The notes under the pieces were generated by a model that was not told the DNA's origin, did not search any database, and saw only the letters and a list, made by a program, of their open reading frames with translations. Shown here in pieces: positions 20,333 to 31,402 of a DNA stretch of 64,000 nt. The position numbers were made by a program, and so were the translations under genes. The DNA comes from Gari tellinella (Eukaryota; Mollusca; Bivalvia; Cardiida; Psammobiidae): assembly GCA_922989275.2 (NCBI GenBank), contig OV277863.1:46482999-46546998 (forward strand), written 5' to 3'. The stretch's first letter is position 1. Each line of letters begins with the position of its first letter.

Positions 20333-20683
20333 TACAGCGTCCCCTCCTTACAACGGCCCTCCGAACAACGACTCCCTCCTTACAAAGACACGCACCGCTG
20401 TTCCCACGAAAATTATGTCTTATGCTTGCACTGATGCATCATCGTCTACTTAAAATTGTTGTCTGCAGTTTCGTCTTTCATGAATGACATTTTGACAGAA
20501 AAAACATAATGACAAATGACAAACAGCTTGAATCCAGATCAGACGCCGCGTTACGCGGCGTCTGATCCGGATTCGAGCTGTTTGCAAATGTTAACCAAGT
20601 TCCTTCCCTATAACGACTCCCTCCGAACAACGCACACATTGGTTGTCTCCCATTTGGTGTCGTTGTTGAGAAGGAGCGTTGTA
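20333..20683. mobile_element. Family F MITE, good core I
   Basis: tacagcgtcccctccttac to gagaaggagcgttgta. The core at 20520-20585 is a perfect inner palindrome with tip GCCGCGTTACGCGGC and F-type outer arms (aaacagcttgaatcc). Orientation is opposite to 19494. Confidence 0.85.
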
Positions 20684-20759
20684 CACCTTTCTCTCTTTGG
20701 GGCGCATTTACTTGTATCTTACATATAGACATGCATTGTCATGTCACTACCACGTCCAT

Positions 20760-20988
20760 TTAACTCTTTCAACACTAAGTAACTCTTGTGGGTAATTATG
20801 TTCCCTTGTGGATATTTTGAGTTACGAAAACATGCACCAGTATACTTGGAAGTCTGGGTAGTTTAATAAATACTGTTCTAAGCAGCAAAAACAGTGTAGG
20901 CCCTGATCAAAGGGATCCTTTAAGGGTCCTCTGATCTTGGTATACACTGTTTGCAAATGTAACGATTATAAGGTGTAGAAAGAGTTAA
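20760..20988. mobile_element. Family C element, TTAACTCTTTCAACACTA subtype
   Basis: TTAACTCTTTCAACACTAAG start and GTAGAAAGAGTTAA end. C-type core I at about 20887-20954 (gtgtaggccctgatcaaagg, tip GGATCCTTTAAGGGTCC). A relative is at 42676. Confidence 0.8.
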
Positions 20989-21114
20989 AGAGCTACCGGT
21001 ATACGAGTCGTCTTTGGTACCCTTAATACTGAGTGGATGTCATGGTTAAAGCTTAGAGTATACACCTCATTTACAAATACAAAATGCAGTGTATTAGAGA
21101 AGAGTACACTTGTT

Positions 21115-21172
21115 CTGTGCAAATAGTATAAGCCCTCACCAGAGGGCTCAGAGTCCGCACTATACATATGTA
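21115..21172. repeat. Shortened C-type core I
   Basis: gcaaatagtataagccctcaccagagggctcagagtccgcactatac: both arms present, tip deleted. Confidence 0.5.
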
Positions 21173-21667
21173 TATCAGCAGTTTGAAATATATATATTTC
21201 AAGATGTTAAATAAAACCCAAAATATTTAAACATTGGCTAGATTTCATTAGAAACTATAGATTTTTTTCATTTGAAGTTTCATGTGTCAATGAGTGATGG
21301 ATTGTAAATTATAAAAAGAAATATTTCCAAAGGGCGGTATTTCCAAAGCTTAAATCCTTATGTTTGCACTAACTTCACGATATGTCTACTCATTAGAACC
21401 GCCTCGAAGTATTTGGTTAAAGATTGAGCGGATAAAATATTGTGGAGTTTTAGTTGACACCCACAACGCTTATCGGGGCCGGTGCTCTGAACAGTTCTGA
21501 TTATCAGTACTGAACCTTACTAAATTAACATTTTTTGCGATTCGCTTGCAATTATTGTGTGGGTGTTTGATGTTACATTCAAGCCTGGTTACGCTGGCAT
21601 TTGTTAAACATGGGAAATAAAAGCAGACGTCGCTTTAATAGCAGACCTTAAAATAGAAGTGAACAGT
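21173..21667. other. No recognised feature
   Basis: AT-rich sequence with no repeat family or coding signal that I can support. Confidence 0.4.
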
Positions 21668-21761
21668 TTTAACTCATTATCCCGTAAATACGCCTGTTGC
21701 CGCTTTAAAGACATATCCTGGAGACCTTTCGGTCATAACGCCTTGCCAGACAATTTCCTTG
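21668..21761. repeat. D-end fragment joined to the 60-bp inverted repeat
   Basis: 21669-21700 looks like a D terminus (TTAACTCATTATCCCGTAAA). It stops where the reverse complement of window positions 1-60 begins (21702-21761). Confidence 0.55.
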
Positions 21762-22014
21762 CAAAAAGCATGGGTCTTGTGGACATGTCGGTAGCAAAGA
21801 ACCATTGAAGCGTCTTATGTGAGACCCGATAGTTTGGTTAGAAATAACCAGTGAAAAGCACTAGAGCATGAATATAATCTGGGATTCACCGCTTGTGCTG
21901 CATGCTTTGACATTTACATTCATACATATCGAGAACAATGGGAGGGACTCCATCAATGGACTGAGGAAATATCTTTAAACTTAGTTTACCGCTGACGATA
22001 CAGTCGTGACTGTG

Positions 22015-22174
22015 CAATAAAAAATATTTTCTTCGCATTCTAGCAGATGGTAGCTTAAATCAGGCTGAAAGTTGAGCAGAATGCGCCTTAAGGAGCATTC
22101 TGTCGTACGTTTGACCTGCTTTAGGAGGGCACCTATCTTCAATACTAGAAACAGGCTATGGGCAAATAGGTTAA
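22015..22174. mobile_element. Family D MITE, left end missing
   Basis: atattttcttcgcattctag, then core II with mismatches at 22052-22122, then acctatcttcaatactagaa and the terminal TTAA at 22171-22174. Confidence 0.65.
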
Positions 22175-22324
22175 CAATTAAACCACCAGATTTATCGGAG
22201 TTATTGTTTCTGAGAGATTAGTCAATGACCAGTTTTCTAAATACACGTGTTTCCTATACTATTCACAGAAATGGATTAATTTCCCGGATCGCTTCCGGGG
22301 AAATTTCATTTTTAGTACACTGTT

Positions 22325-22511
22325 ATTTGTAAAACAGATTAAACCCAGATCAGAAACCGAGTCACTAGGCCTCTGATTAGGATCCAAACTGCATTGGACT
22401 AATGTCTATACGCCTTTAATGTCTTAAATGTAGATAATTTTATGAACACAAAATGCAGACAACACTTGCTTAAGTTTAAGCAGACGATATTATGGCAGTG
22501 AGTGGGGTTAA
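22325..22511. mobile_element. Family B element, decayed core
   Basis: aacagattaaacccagatcag to ggatccaaactgc is a mutated core I. The right flank gcagacgatattatggcagtg and the final TTAA (22508-22511) are kept. Confidence 0.55.
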
Positions 22512-22528
22512 TCCGATGTTATTGAGTA

Positions 22529-22784
22529 CAGGGCTGCCATAAGTTGAGTAAAGAAAATCCTACGATTTAAAAAATTTCAATTTTTCAAGCGCGATTTTCC
22601 GAATTATACCTTTAACCCATAGTCTGTTTCTAGTTTTTAAGACACACGATGCTCAAAGCAGGTTGAAAGTAAAGCAGAATGCGCCTTAAGGCGCATTCTG
22701 TTTTACTTTCAGCCTGCTTTAAGATTCCATTTGTTGGAATAAAATCCGAAGATTCCGGAAAAATCCGGAGAAATGGCAGCCCTG
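22529..22784. mobile_element. Family J MITE (CAGGGCTGCCA ends) with captured D core II
   Basis: CAGGGCTGCCATAAG to AATGGCAGCCCTG, flanked by TGAGTA and TGACTA (5 of 6 bases the same). Inside is part of a D element (aacccatagtctgtttctag, then core II). The J frame continues with ggaaaaatccggag. Confidence 0.85.
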
Positions 22785-23039
22785 TGACTATAGGACTACC
22801 AATTGACGGACATTACATATGTACAGTGCTGTGATTAGACTGGACCCGATTATCGTTCATAGTAAGACAATCGATGATCGTTGATGACCGTTCATATATC
22901 GTAAGGCAATCGATGATCGTTTGTAAAATCCGATTATACATGTACAGTAAGCTGCTTTACGTATAGGCCTAAGTTAAAAAAAAATACAGAAAGCTCCTAT
23001 AGCATCTTTCTGATTTACTTCTTTCCTGCTATTGAGCCC
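22785..23039. other. ATCGATGATCG-rich segment and core II trace
   Basis: Repeats of caatcgatgatcgttgatgac type at 22855-22925 resemble the inner part of family L (59144). A poor core II-like palindrome (acagaaagctcctat, atctttctgattta) is at 22985-23025. Confidence 0.35.
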
Positions 23040-23265
23040 TATATCAACAAGTATACTCGTCAGTAACACACAGTGTACATGTGAAGATACACTTGTCTTA
23101 TGCAAACAGTGTAGACCCTGATAAGAGGGCTCATACACCGTTTGCATATATTATTATTTATTCAACCCCGAATAATAAAAAATGGACTAGACTTAATTGG
23201 AAATTGGAACTTGCCTTCAAAAGTTTCAGGCACGGATATATGTGTATAGTTCCATGTTTCAGGGG
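23040..23265. mobile_element. Family C element with a shortened core I
   Basis: gcaaacagtgtagaccctg to tacaccgtttgc at about 23102-23146 with the right inner arm deleted. C flanks cacttgtcttat and aaaatggactagacttaatt are present. Confidence 0.6.
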
Positions 23266-23516
23266 TGGATGAGTTATATGCATATTGTCTCCTGTTGTAA
23301 GCTTCTGTAGCTAAAAGACTTTATCTCCAGATGGGAATTATTTTGAGTTTCCGTTAGTGGCTGGATAGAAAGTACACGTTGGTCTACAGAAATCAAATAG
23401 CCTCATTAATCGAGTATCAGAGATGTAAACATCTTGCTGTTCGATTATCGATATAACCGTCTCTAGTTCGAGTCTCTTCACTAGTTGTGAACTGTTTCAG
23501 AGTTCAGGATCCACGG

Positions 23517-23616
23517 TTATAGATCGTTTGAGTTGAGTCTGAGATCGTTCTCAAGTATTTGTTTTCAATCAAATGCTTGAAAACGATCTCGGACTCAACT
23601 CAAACGTTCATAACCT
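23517..23616. mobile_element. Family H foldback repeat
   Basis: ggttatagatcgtttgag to aactcaaacgttcataacc, arms about 45 bp each with over 85 percent pairing. Similar copies at 3243 and 58671. Confidence 0.8.
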
Positions 23617-23785
23617 GAGACTTCGTTTAACAATGAACTATTCATTATACAGTTACTACAATGTATATGCTTTGATCGGGGTGTTGATAATTCTGAATTT
23701 CGTCCAAATAAAAGTTTGAATTTGATGAAGCCCCGAGTAATTGGTTTGAGAAAACATTCGAGTGTTTAAAATTGTGATAATACAT

Positions 23786-23990
23786 ATAGTCGAGTTTCGA
23801 TAATTCGAACACGGTTAAGTCTAACATACCCGTATTTCGAAGTTTACACGTGACTTGGTCACGTTTTCAGCCACTTGTTACTTTGTAATACCAGTTTGTT
23901 CAACAACAAAAATCAAGTTATCAGAGAGTTTTATCTGTAAAATAAAAGGATACATTCGACTTAGGGGGTTCGATTTATTGAGAAAATATG
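23786..23990. mobile_element. Family G element, decayed
   Basis: tagtcgagtttcgataattc left end, acacgtgacttggtcacg centre, gggggttcgatttattgag at the right. The final TGTA is lost. Confidence 0.55.
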
Positions 23991-24141
23991 CTGTTTAATT
24001 CCGATAACTTAAAATTTAAGAAATAAAAGTAGACGACAATTGTTTAAAATTGATGACGTCATCGTGGCGTTAGTAATTATATTTATCTTGCATTAAAAAG
24101 TCACTTGTATTTTGAGATATCCGTGGTACTTTTGTGGTCAT

Positions 24142-24352
24142 TTAACCCTTTCACTGTCAATGACGCCAAAATGTTCCTTCGCAAACAGTTTCGATCCTTA
24201 TCAGAGGCCGCGTAACGCGGCCTCTGATCAGGATTCAAACTGTTTGACACTCGTTTCGAAATTACTCAAGTCATACCACCTTAAAACTAACTTTGAAACG
24301 ATATGGCAGACAACAATAATGAAGCAGACGACAATATGGCGGCGAATGGGTA
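24142..24352. mobile_element. Family B MITE, intact core I with a changed stem
   Basis: TTAACCCTTTCACTGTC start, B flank gcagacgacaatatggcggc near the end. Core tip GAGGCCGCGTAACGCGGCC: the usual gacgcc is gaggcc and the opposite arm has the matching change. Confidence 0.85.
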
Positions 24353-24429
24353 AAAGGCTCACGATAAATTTGAAAATGAGATGGTTATTAACTTATTACA
24401 AGATTGACTGTACGGGTTTTCTGTGAACA

Positions 24430-25280
24430 AATGCTTTGCTGTCGCAATTGTTTTGTTCTTTTTGTCCTTATTGTTTACTTAATCTCTAGCAAGCTATGCG
24501 GTTTTCAGGAACTGTGGCAACTCTCTGAGTAAATACATTTATATACCATTTCTTTGATAAAACACTACAAAACGAATTTGTAACCAGATGCGGCACTGAG
24601 GTTCCTGCAAATTCCGCCTAGAACTTGAATTAGTTCAAATGTCTTATCAATATTTTAATGTCGGGTACGTGTACTTGGTTGCACTAAACGACATTTTAAA
24701 GTAAACATTCTTGAAGATTGTTAGGTCAACACTTAATATGCTATAATATCGTCTGTTTCAAAACTAAAGTCTACAATAAATAAAATTTAACCTAATGCCT
24801 TTTTACCTAAAACATATTGGTGCTATAGTCAGACAATTACTCGGCGCGTGATCGGGATCCGAACCGTTTTCAAATGACAGTGGTGGCGCCCTCTAACATG
24901 GGCAGATTGAGTGACGTATTCGTTTTCTTCTTCCCTGTTTGTTCTAGGAACAAAATTGTCAACGGAAATCAGTGTTGACAATTGAATTATCTTGAAGTAC
25001 CTAAATGTTAAAAAAGGTTGTTGACCGAGTTATGGTTAATTTCAAAGTGGATTGATTGGTTGGACATATTCTTGTGTGTTTTCATTCATTAATGATAAGC
25101 CAATCGCAGTATTTCGGAACTATGCATTTGTACATATAAACCAAAGGCTCAATTTTCACCTATTAACTTTGAAAGAAACGAAGTAGAATACAGAACATTT
25201 TAAGTAAGTAGATTCACAGTTAATAGATAAAAATTATAGTCTTCAATACTGATCGGCTGTAGCAGTTGTACATGTAGATA
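24430..25280. other. No gene; weak B-type traces
   Basis: About 24740-24875 retains B-like pieces (atatcgtctgtttc, gcgcgtgatcgggatccgaa). Otherwise unremarkable. Confidence 0.35.
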
Positions 25281-25290
25281 TAATATAGAT

Positions 25291-25660
25291 TGCAGTGAAG
25301 CTCGTTTATAACGAAGTCTTTGGGACAGTCCGATTTCTTACGTAATATCCAACTATCGTTATATCAGATCAAAGTTTACTATACAGTCGAACTTCGATAT
25401 CTCAAACTCGCCTAACTCGAACTATCAGATAGTTCGACACACGAACTGCATTATTTCATGCTCGGTTAGGTCGAAAATACCCATATTTCAAAGTTAAAAC
25501 GTGGCTAAGCCACGTTTTAACTTTGAAATATGGGTATGTTCGATTTAACCGAGTTCGAGATATCGAAGTTCGACTGTATATATTAACTAGAGATGTTTCG
25601 TTATAGCCTATATATTGTTACAATGTATATCCGAATTCGTTTTACGTGAGTTTCACTGCA
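25291..25660. mobile_element. Family Q foldback element with nested G
   Basis: Outer ends tgcagtgaagctcgtttata and ttttacgtgagtttcactgca. A G element lies at 25382-25578 inside, flanked by TA. Confidence 0.7.
25382..25578. mobile_element. Family G MITE, best copy
   Basis: TACAGTCGAACTTCGATAT to ATCGAAGTTCGACTGTA. The centre is the perfect palindrome AAACGTGGCTAAGCCACG plus its extension. No core I or core II. Confidence 0.9.
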
Positions 25661-25692
25661 TGTATCCTCTATTTATTATTTACAAATTTGTA

Positions 25693-25790
25693 ATTAGATG
25701 CCGAACAGGCTAGTTAGAATCATTACAAATTACCCATGGACTTAATCGGCATCTCATGCTTGATCCAACCTGTTCGGATTAAAATGCAGA
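25693..25790. repeat. Imperfect inverted repeat
   Basis: agatgccgaacaggc and gcatctcat / cctgttcgg segments are mutually complementary in part. Family unknown. Confidence 0.35.
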
Positions 25791-25929
25791 CCAATACTTT
25801 ACGTAGCGGGGGAAAATTAAAAAGAACCTGAAATATAAGCGTATGACGTAACTATATAAATAGTTAAATACCGGTCTACGCTCCCCTTATCTCTTCAATA
25901 GTTTTATCAATTGGGTGACGGCGATACAA

Positions 25930-25982
25930 CAGTGTAGATCTAGACCCCTACGGTCAGATCCCGCTTTGAACACTGTTTAACT
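25930..25982. repeat. Shortened C-type core I
   Basis: aacagtgtagatctagaccc and gaacactgtttaa flank a compact centre. Confidence 0.4.
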
Positions 25983-26189
25983 ACAACACTTGAGATACAT
26001 TTTCCTCTCTGCATGGACGTTGTTCGTGGTTCTTCTGCACAATAACGAGTGTCCGTCCATTTCGATTTGCCCGTCCGTTTAGATGTATGTACAGCTGTGT
26101 CAACGGTCCACATAATTTACTCAAAGCCTTGATCCGCCTTGAAATTACATTTACCTGAAAATCAAGTATCGAGGGAGTATACCAGAACG

Positions 26190-26340
26190 TTAGTCAAGAC
26201 ATGTACGAAGTACCCACTTGTCTTATTATACGGTATACATGTACATGCACTTTTATATACTGCAAAATTGAAAATAGAAGCCCTCTGACCTATCTCTACA
26301 CTGTTTGCATATGTCAAGTGTATTGTTAACAGAAATATTG
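26190..26340. repeat. Family C right half
   Basis: agccctctgacctatctctacactgtttgc is one C-type arm, followed by atatgtcaagtgtattg, the usual C flank. The left arm is missing. Confidence 0.5.
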
Positions 26341-26361
26341 TTTTATGCATACATATGGTTA

Positions 26362-26616
26362 CAGGGCTGCCATAAGTTGACCTGAAAAATCCTAAGATTT
26401 CCAAATTTGCATTTTTCAAGTGCGATTTTACGAATCGTACCTTTACCCCATAACCTTTTTCTTGTTTTGTTGACATGCGACTTCTTAAAGCAGGCTGTAA
26501 GTAAAGCAGAATGCGCCTTATGGCGCATTCTGCTTTACTTTCAGCCTGCTTTAAGCTACCATGTACTGGGAAAAAATCCGGAGATTTAGGAAAAATCCGG
26601 AGAAATGGCAGCCCTG
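26362..26616. mobile_element. Family J MITE, 6-bp duplication TGGTTA
   Basis: CAGGGCTGCCATAAG to AATGGCAGCCCTG with TGGTTA at 26356-26361 and 26617-26622. The interior has the same D-derived fragment and core II (tip GCGCCTTATGGCGC) as 22529. Confidence 0.9.
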
Positions 26617-26633
26617 TGGTTACAGCCATGTGA

Positions 26634-26794
26634 TTATCCCATTACTCCATAGATACGCCTTTTTACACCTCTAGTTTATTCATCCTTTTGAGTTAAATAT
26701 TTCCGTTTACACGATTATGAATATATACCATAGGAAATATTTTCTATGTTCCAGTACATTTTTACTAGAAACAGGCTTTGGGGTAATGGGTTAA
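26634..26794. mobile_element. Family D element lacking core II
   Basis: Left flank cccattactccatagatacg, right flank actagaaacaggctttgggg and TTAA at 26791-26794, but the 72-bp palindrome is absent: the flanks meet near ttccagtacatttttac. Confidence 0.7.
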
Positions 26795-26828
26795 ATGACC
26801 GTGAAAGAAAGAGATCAAATGCATTGAC

Positions 26829-27129
26829 GTGACACTTTCCCTCTCTACAACGACATCCAATGGGAGACAACAATTATGTGCGTTGTTCGGAGGGAGTCGT
26901 TATAGGGAGGGAAATAGGCGTACGTTTGCAAACAGCTTGAATCCAGATCAGACGCCGCGTTTGTCACTCGTCATTTCGTTTATGTAAGAAAAATAGCAGA
27001 GAACAATTTTAAGTAGACAATAATGCATCAGTGCAAGCATTTGGAATAATTTTCTTGGGAACAGCGGCAAATGTCGTTGTAAGGAGGGAATTGTTGTTCG
27101 GAGGGCCGTTGTAGGGAGGAAACGCTGTA
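26829..27129. mobile_element. Family F MITE with exactly half a core I
   Basis: The left arm gcaaacagcttgaatccag runs through gatcagacgccgcg, then jumps directly to tttgtcactcgtc. The second arm is missing from the palindrome centre outward. The rest of F is intact to cgctgta. Confidence 0.75.
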
Positions 27130-27239
27130 TATGAAAACATGTCGGAACTTCACATCCAAAAGGTTTCAATGACAGCGTCGTCTTTAAAACAAATGTACTC
27201 AAAACCATTTCTCACATTTCTCAAGTGTGTTCGTGTCTT

Positions 27240-27400
27240 ATTAGTTGAAATTCAAAACTTCAAACTCACTTTTAAAATTCGAACATACTCGTACTATAAA
27301 GTTAAAACGTAGCATAAGCTTTAAATTAACATGTATGCCTGGATATTGAAATTAACTATTTATATACATGCTTGAAATTTAAGTATATTATTATTATATA
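27240..27400. repeat. Decayed family G sequence
   Basis: Pieces such as aaacttcaaactcac, attcgaacatactcgta and agttaaaacgta match G, in order, with heavy decay. Confidence 0.4.
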
Positions 27401-27592
27401 CATGTACAAGGGTGATCTAAAGACACTCAGCAGAGTTTGTCTGTGGAGCATTTGCTTATTCAAAATCATACAGTGCAGACCATGTTACAGATTGGCATTA
27501 TTTTATACATGTAATACAACTTATAAAAGTAAGAAACAAATAAAACAAACAAATGTACCGTATTATGATGGGGGAACAGAAACTACTTTGGT

Positions 27593-27842
27593 TACAGTGG
27601 AGAATCTGTTATTCTTTCCCAATAAACGCGTTTACGCTAAAACTATTATTTCCAATACAAACAGTTTGGAGACAGATCAGACGCCGGGTAACCCGGCGTC
27701 TGATCAGGCTCCAAACTGTTTGCCACCAAGATAAACATGAACTATCAGAATTGTCCAAACGTTGTTCTTTTCTACGTTTTAGCGCTTTGCGTTTGCGTGC
27801 GTTTGCGTTTAAACGGGAAAGAATAACAGATTCCCCACTGTA
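27593..27842. mobile_element. Family A MITE, near-consensus
   Basis: tacagtggagaatctg to gattccccactgta, 250 bp. Core I tip CCGGGTAACCCGG. Confidence 0.9.
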
Positions 27843-27889
27843 AGTGATTAAACGCTGACTCAGCACTCTGAAGTAAATAGAAAATATCC

Positions 27890-28293
27890 GTTTTAACCAT
27901 GGCGCACTTCATGACCGTACTATTGTCTGCTCAACCATTTTCGTCGGATTTTGTCTCTCAAATTTAGATTTTATTCATTCAAATTAAAACCAAACATCAA
28001 TATAAAGAGTCAAATAGTTTTGATCCTGACCAGATGCCGAGTTAATCAGCGTCTGGTCAGAATCCAAAGTGTCCGTGAATGGCGTTGCAATTGTATTTGC
28101 GATATTCAAACCCTACTAGACCTTTGACCAATCGGCTTTAAACAGTCGCGTTACGCTGTATCTGATCAGGACGCAAATTGTTTGACCATCAATTCAATAT
28201 GTCTTCAGTCAAAATACCTTAAATATTAAATTTGAGAAATAAAAGCAGACGACATATTTAAAGCAGATTACGTCATGGAAGTGCGCGGGTTAA
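27890..28293. mobile_element. Two decayed family B elements
   Basis: Core I of the first is at 28013-28070 (tip GCCGAGTTAATCAGC), the second at about 28143-28190 (cgcgttacgctgtatctg, left arm mostly lost). The second ends gtgcgcggGTTAA at 28293. Confidence 0.55.
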
Positions 28294-28849
28294 TTGATTC
28301 ACTATATACTGGCTACTGGGCATGCACTTAACAATTAAAGTGACGCATATGCAGATGACGTAAAGCATGATGTTTGCGCTATAGCAATAAATATCAATAA
28401 TGCATAAAACGAACAGAAAATTGAATGATAACTAAAACTAAATATTGAACATCAATATGCAACTGAATGTGGTTTTATATGCACACATAGTGGGATTATA
28501 TTAGTTTAAGGTAAATTTATATGCTTTAAAATGAACATTTACATTCGCCTATCTATATTCATAAATTCGAAAATATCTCTTTATATTCAAATCTATTTTA
28601 CATTTTCTTGTATCGGATTTTCGGGGGAATTTTGGTTGCTTTTCTCTTACATATTTTTATTATTTTGTCTTAATATCGATAATGCGTTCTGTTTATATGT
28701 AAATGTTTGCCAAATGACAATATAACTTTGCAACACCAAACAGAATATATAATACAATATCTAACAATATACCTACTATGTGTAGTACAACTTTGAGTAA
28801 AAACTCATTAACCCCTTAATATTCAAATGAACTATTCAAATGTCCAAGT
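28294..28849. other. No recognised feature
   Basis: Very AT-rich. The short hydrophobic ORF near 28531 has no supporting motif. Confidence 0.4.
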
Positions 28850-29035
28850 AAAGTCTAGTCTATTTTCGACTATTTAGGGCTATCTTATCATAAAATTATG
28901 TTGCAAACTGACCAACTGTGCAGTTCCTCAACAGATGGGCACCTGTAGGGTCCCTATGATATAGGTCTACACTATTTGCACCGACCAGTTGTTCTGTTGA
29001 CTGTTCACGTGTACACTGTTTGTCGTCATAAAGGT
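28850..29035. mobile_element. Family C element, decayed
   Basis: aactgaccaactgtgcagtt to aggtctacactatttgc with flank gttcacgtgtacactgtttg. Confidence 0.45.
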
Positions 29036-29189
29036 GCAATGGACATGCACACGAAATTTAGCTGGTTTATACTCAGATATAATTGAACACCTTTTCACTA
29101 CACTGATGAGCCGCGTCATTGTAGAAAATTGAACTGTCTGCAATCTAGGAAATATGTTTGGTATTTTTGCTGATTTTTATTTATACCAT

Positions 29190-30790
29190 TTTTAGCTCGC
29201 CGGACTGTGTCCAAGACTGTGTCCAAGAGCTTATGTTGTCACCCAGTCGTTGGCGTCGGCGTTGCCGTTGCAGTTGCCGTTCCTGTTCCCGTCCCCGTTA
29301 GCAATTTCTAGGAAATGCTTATAACTTATTTGTCCCTTGAGGTATTGCTTTCATATTCGGTATGTGTGTGTATATGGACAAGACCTTTCCATACACATAA
29401 AAAGTTTGACCCCTGTGACAATGACCTTGAACTGAGGGCCTGCGTTTAGGTTTCGAAATCTGCGTTTAGGTTTTGAAAAATGCCTATAACTCCTATGTTC
29501 ATTTTTATTATTATTATTATTATACCAGATTTATATAGCGCCGTTTAGATATTCATTTCATATTTGGCGTGCATATGTATATGGACAAGATCTTACCATG
29601 CACAAATAAGGTTTGACCTCTGTGATCTTTACCTTGAACTTAGAACCTGCGTTTAGGTTTTAAAATTTGTGTTTATGTTTTGAAAAATGCCTATAACTCC
29701 TATATTAATTGAGGTATTCCTTTCATATGTATGGACAATACCTGTCCATGCATACAAAACAATTCAGCCTAATGACCTTGACCTTGAACTTAGAGCCAGC
29801 GTTTAGGTTTTGAATTCTGCGTTTAGGTTTCGAAAAATGATTATAACTCCAATGTCCTTTGAGATATTGCTTTCATATCTAGTATGCATGTGTATATGGA
29901 CAAGACCTTACCATGCAAACAAATAGTTTTACCTCAGTGACCTTAACCTTGTAGGTAGAGCCCACGTTCAGGTTTCAAAATCTGTGTTAAGGTTTCTCAA
30001 AATGCCTTTTGACTTCTATGTCCCTTGAGGTATTGCTTTCATATTTGATATGTGTGTGTATGTGGACAAGACCTTTCCATGCACTCAAAAGGTTTGACCC
30101 CTGTGACAATGACCTTCGAAATCTGCGTTTAGGTTTTGAAAAATGCCTATACATGTAATCCTATTTTCATTTAGATATTCATTTCATATTTAGCATGCAT
30201 GTGTATATGGTATGGACAATACCTTTTCATGCATACAAAAAATTTCAGCCCAGTGACTTTGACCTTGAACTTAGGGCCTGCGTTTAGGTTTCAAAATCTG
30301 TGTTCAGGTTTCGAAACTTGCTTAACTCCCATGTCCCGAAAGATATTGCTTTCATATCTGGTATACATGTGTATATGGACAAGACCTTACCATGCACACA
30401 AATACTTTACCACAGTGACCTTGACCTTGAGGTTAGGGCCAGCATTTAGGTTTCAAAATCTGTGTTTAGGTTTCTCAAAATTCCTATTACTCCTATGTCA
30501 ATTGAGACATTTCTTTCAAATTCGGCATGCATATGTATATGGGCAAGACATTTCCATGCATTTATAAAATCAGCCCAGTGACCTTGACATTTAACTTAGG
30601 GTCCATGTTTAGGCTTTGAAAAATACTTATAATTCCTATGTCCCGTGAAGTATTACTTTCATATTTGTTTGCATTTGTATATTGACAAGACTTTTCCATG
30701 CACACAAGAAGCCTGACCTTAGAGTCTGCTTTTAAGTTTCTAAATGTGCCAAAGACGAGCTTTGTTGTCTCTCTGACAACTCTCGTTCTT
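29190..30790. repeat. Array R: about nine degenerate ~165-bp units
   Basis: Each unit contains gcctataactcctatgtcc, attgctttcatat, atggacaagacctt and tgaccttgaac followed by gcgtttaggttt. It ends with gacgagctttgttgtctctc. An inverted relative lies at 53751-54720. Confidence 0.8.
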
Positions 30791-30850
30791 GACCTTGTCG
30801 AGGATCGAACCCTCGCTTTCTCCGCATGGCAAACTCACTAGTCATCACGT
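30791..30850 (-). repeat. tRNA-like B-box segment (SINE trace)
   Basis: On the minus strand gcgagggttcgatcctcg resembles a tRNA T-arm with a pol III B box. No matching A box or acceptor stem is convincing. Probably a tRNA-derived SINE fragment. Confidence 0.35.
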
Positions 30851-30890
30851 TTTATTTCTGAAACAAAGAGAAAATATATATTCATTTAAC

Positions 30891-31103
30891 TACAGTAAAA
30901 CGTCTCTATTACGACTACTAAAACGAAGGCTAATTGTTTGCATAACGGCTTAAAAAGTGAAAGCTTAAAGCAAGTTGACAGTAAAACAGAAAGCTCCTTA
31001 ATGAGATTTCTGTTTTGCAGTCACCTTACTTTAAGCAGTCGCCTGTCGTGAACGCTTCATAATTAACACAATTAAGTGGTCGTAATAGAGAGGTTTTACT
31101 GTA
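30891..31103. mobile_element. Family E MITE with core II
   Basis: TACAGTAAAACGTCTCTA to AGAGAGGTTTTACTGTA. The E-type core II (cttaaagcaagttgacag, cagaaagctcc tip) pairs imperfectly. Confidence 0.8.
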
Positions 31104-31139
31104 CATGTGAAATGCACTTGACGGCTATGAAATGATAAA

Positions 31140-31350
31140 CTGCATTATCCTTTAGTACGCTATGTAATTGTCGTCTGCAGAAAGTACACGTTTATAGTCT
31201 CAAGGTTGATCTTTTTGCACAATAGTAAATACTTTCAGAAAAATAATACTTATGGGCATCTTGTCAAATAGTTTGGATCCGGATGAGACAACGAGTAACT
31301 AGGCGTCTCATCTGGATTACAGATCCGTTCATATTGTCCAGAGGGATTAA
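31140..31350. mobile_element. Family B element, decayed ends
   Basis: taattgtcgtctgcagaaag, then core I at 31264-31322 whose arms both read gatgagac / gtctcatc, as in the copy at 17058. Confidence 0.55.
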
Positions 31351-31402
31351 CTTGCCAACCACAACTCAGACTAAAATACTGTTGTTGCAATAATCGACTA
31401 TT

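Noticed and set aside
26162..26629. 155-residue minus-strand ORF
   Set aside because: Lies mostly over a J element and a C half-element; chance reading frame.
27372..27734. 120-residue ORF at 27372-27734
   Set aside because: Its 3' half is a family A element and the rest has no recognisable domain.
29190..30790. CRISPR-like array
   Set aside because: Units are long, degenerate and without unique spacers; eukaryotic tandem repeat.
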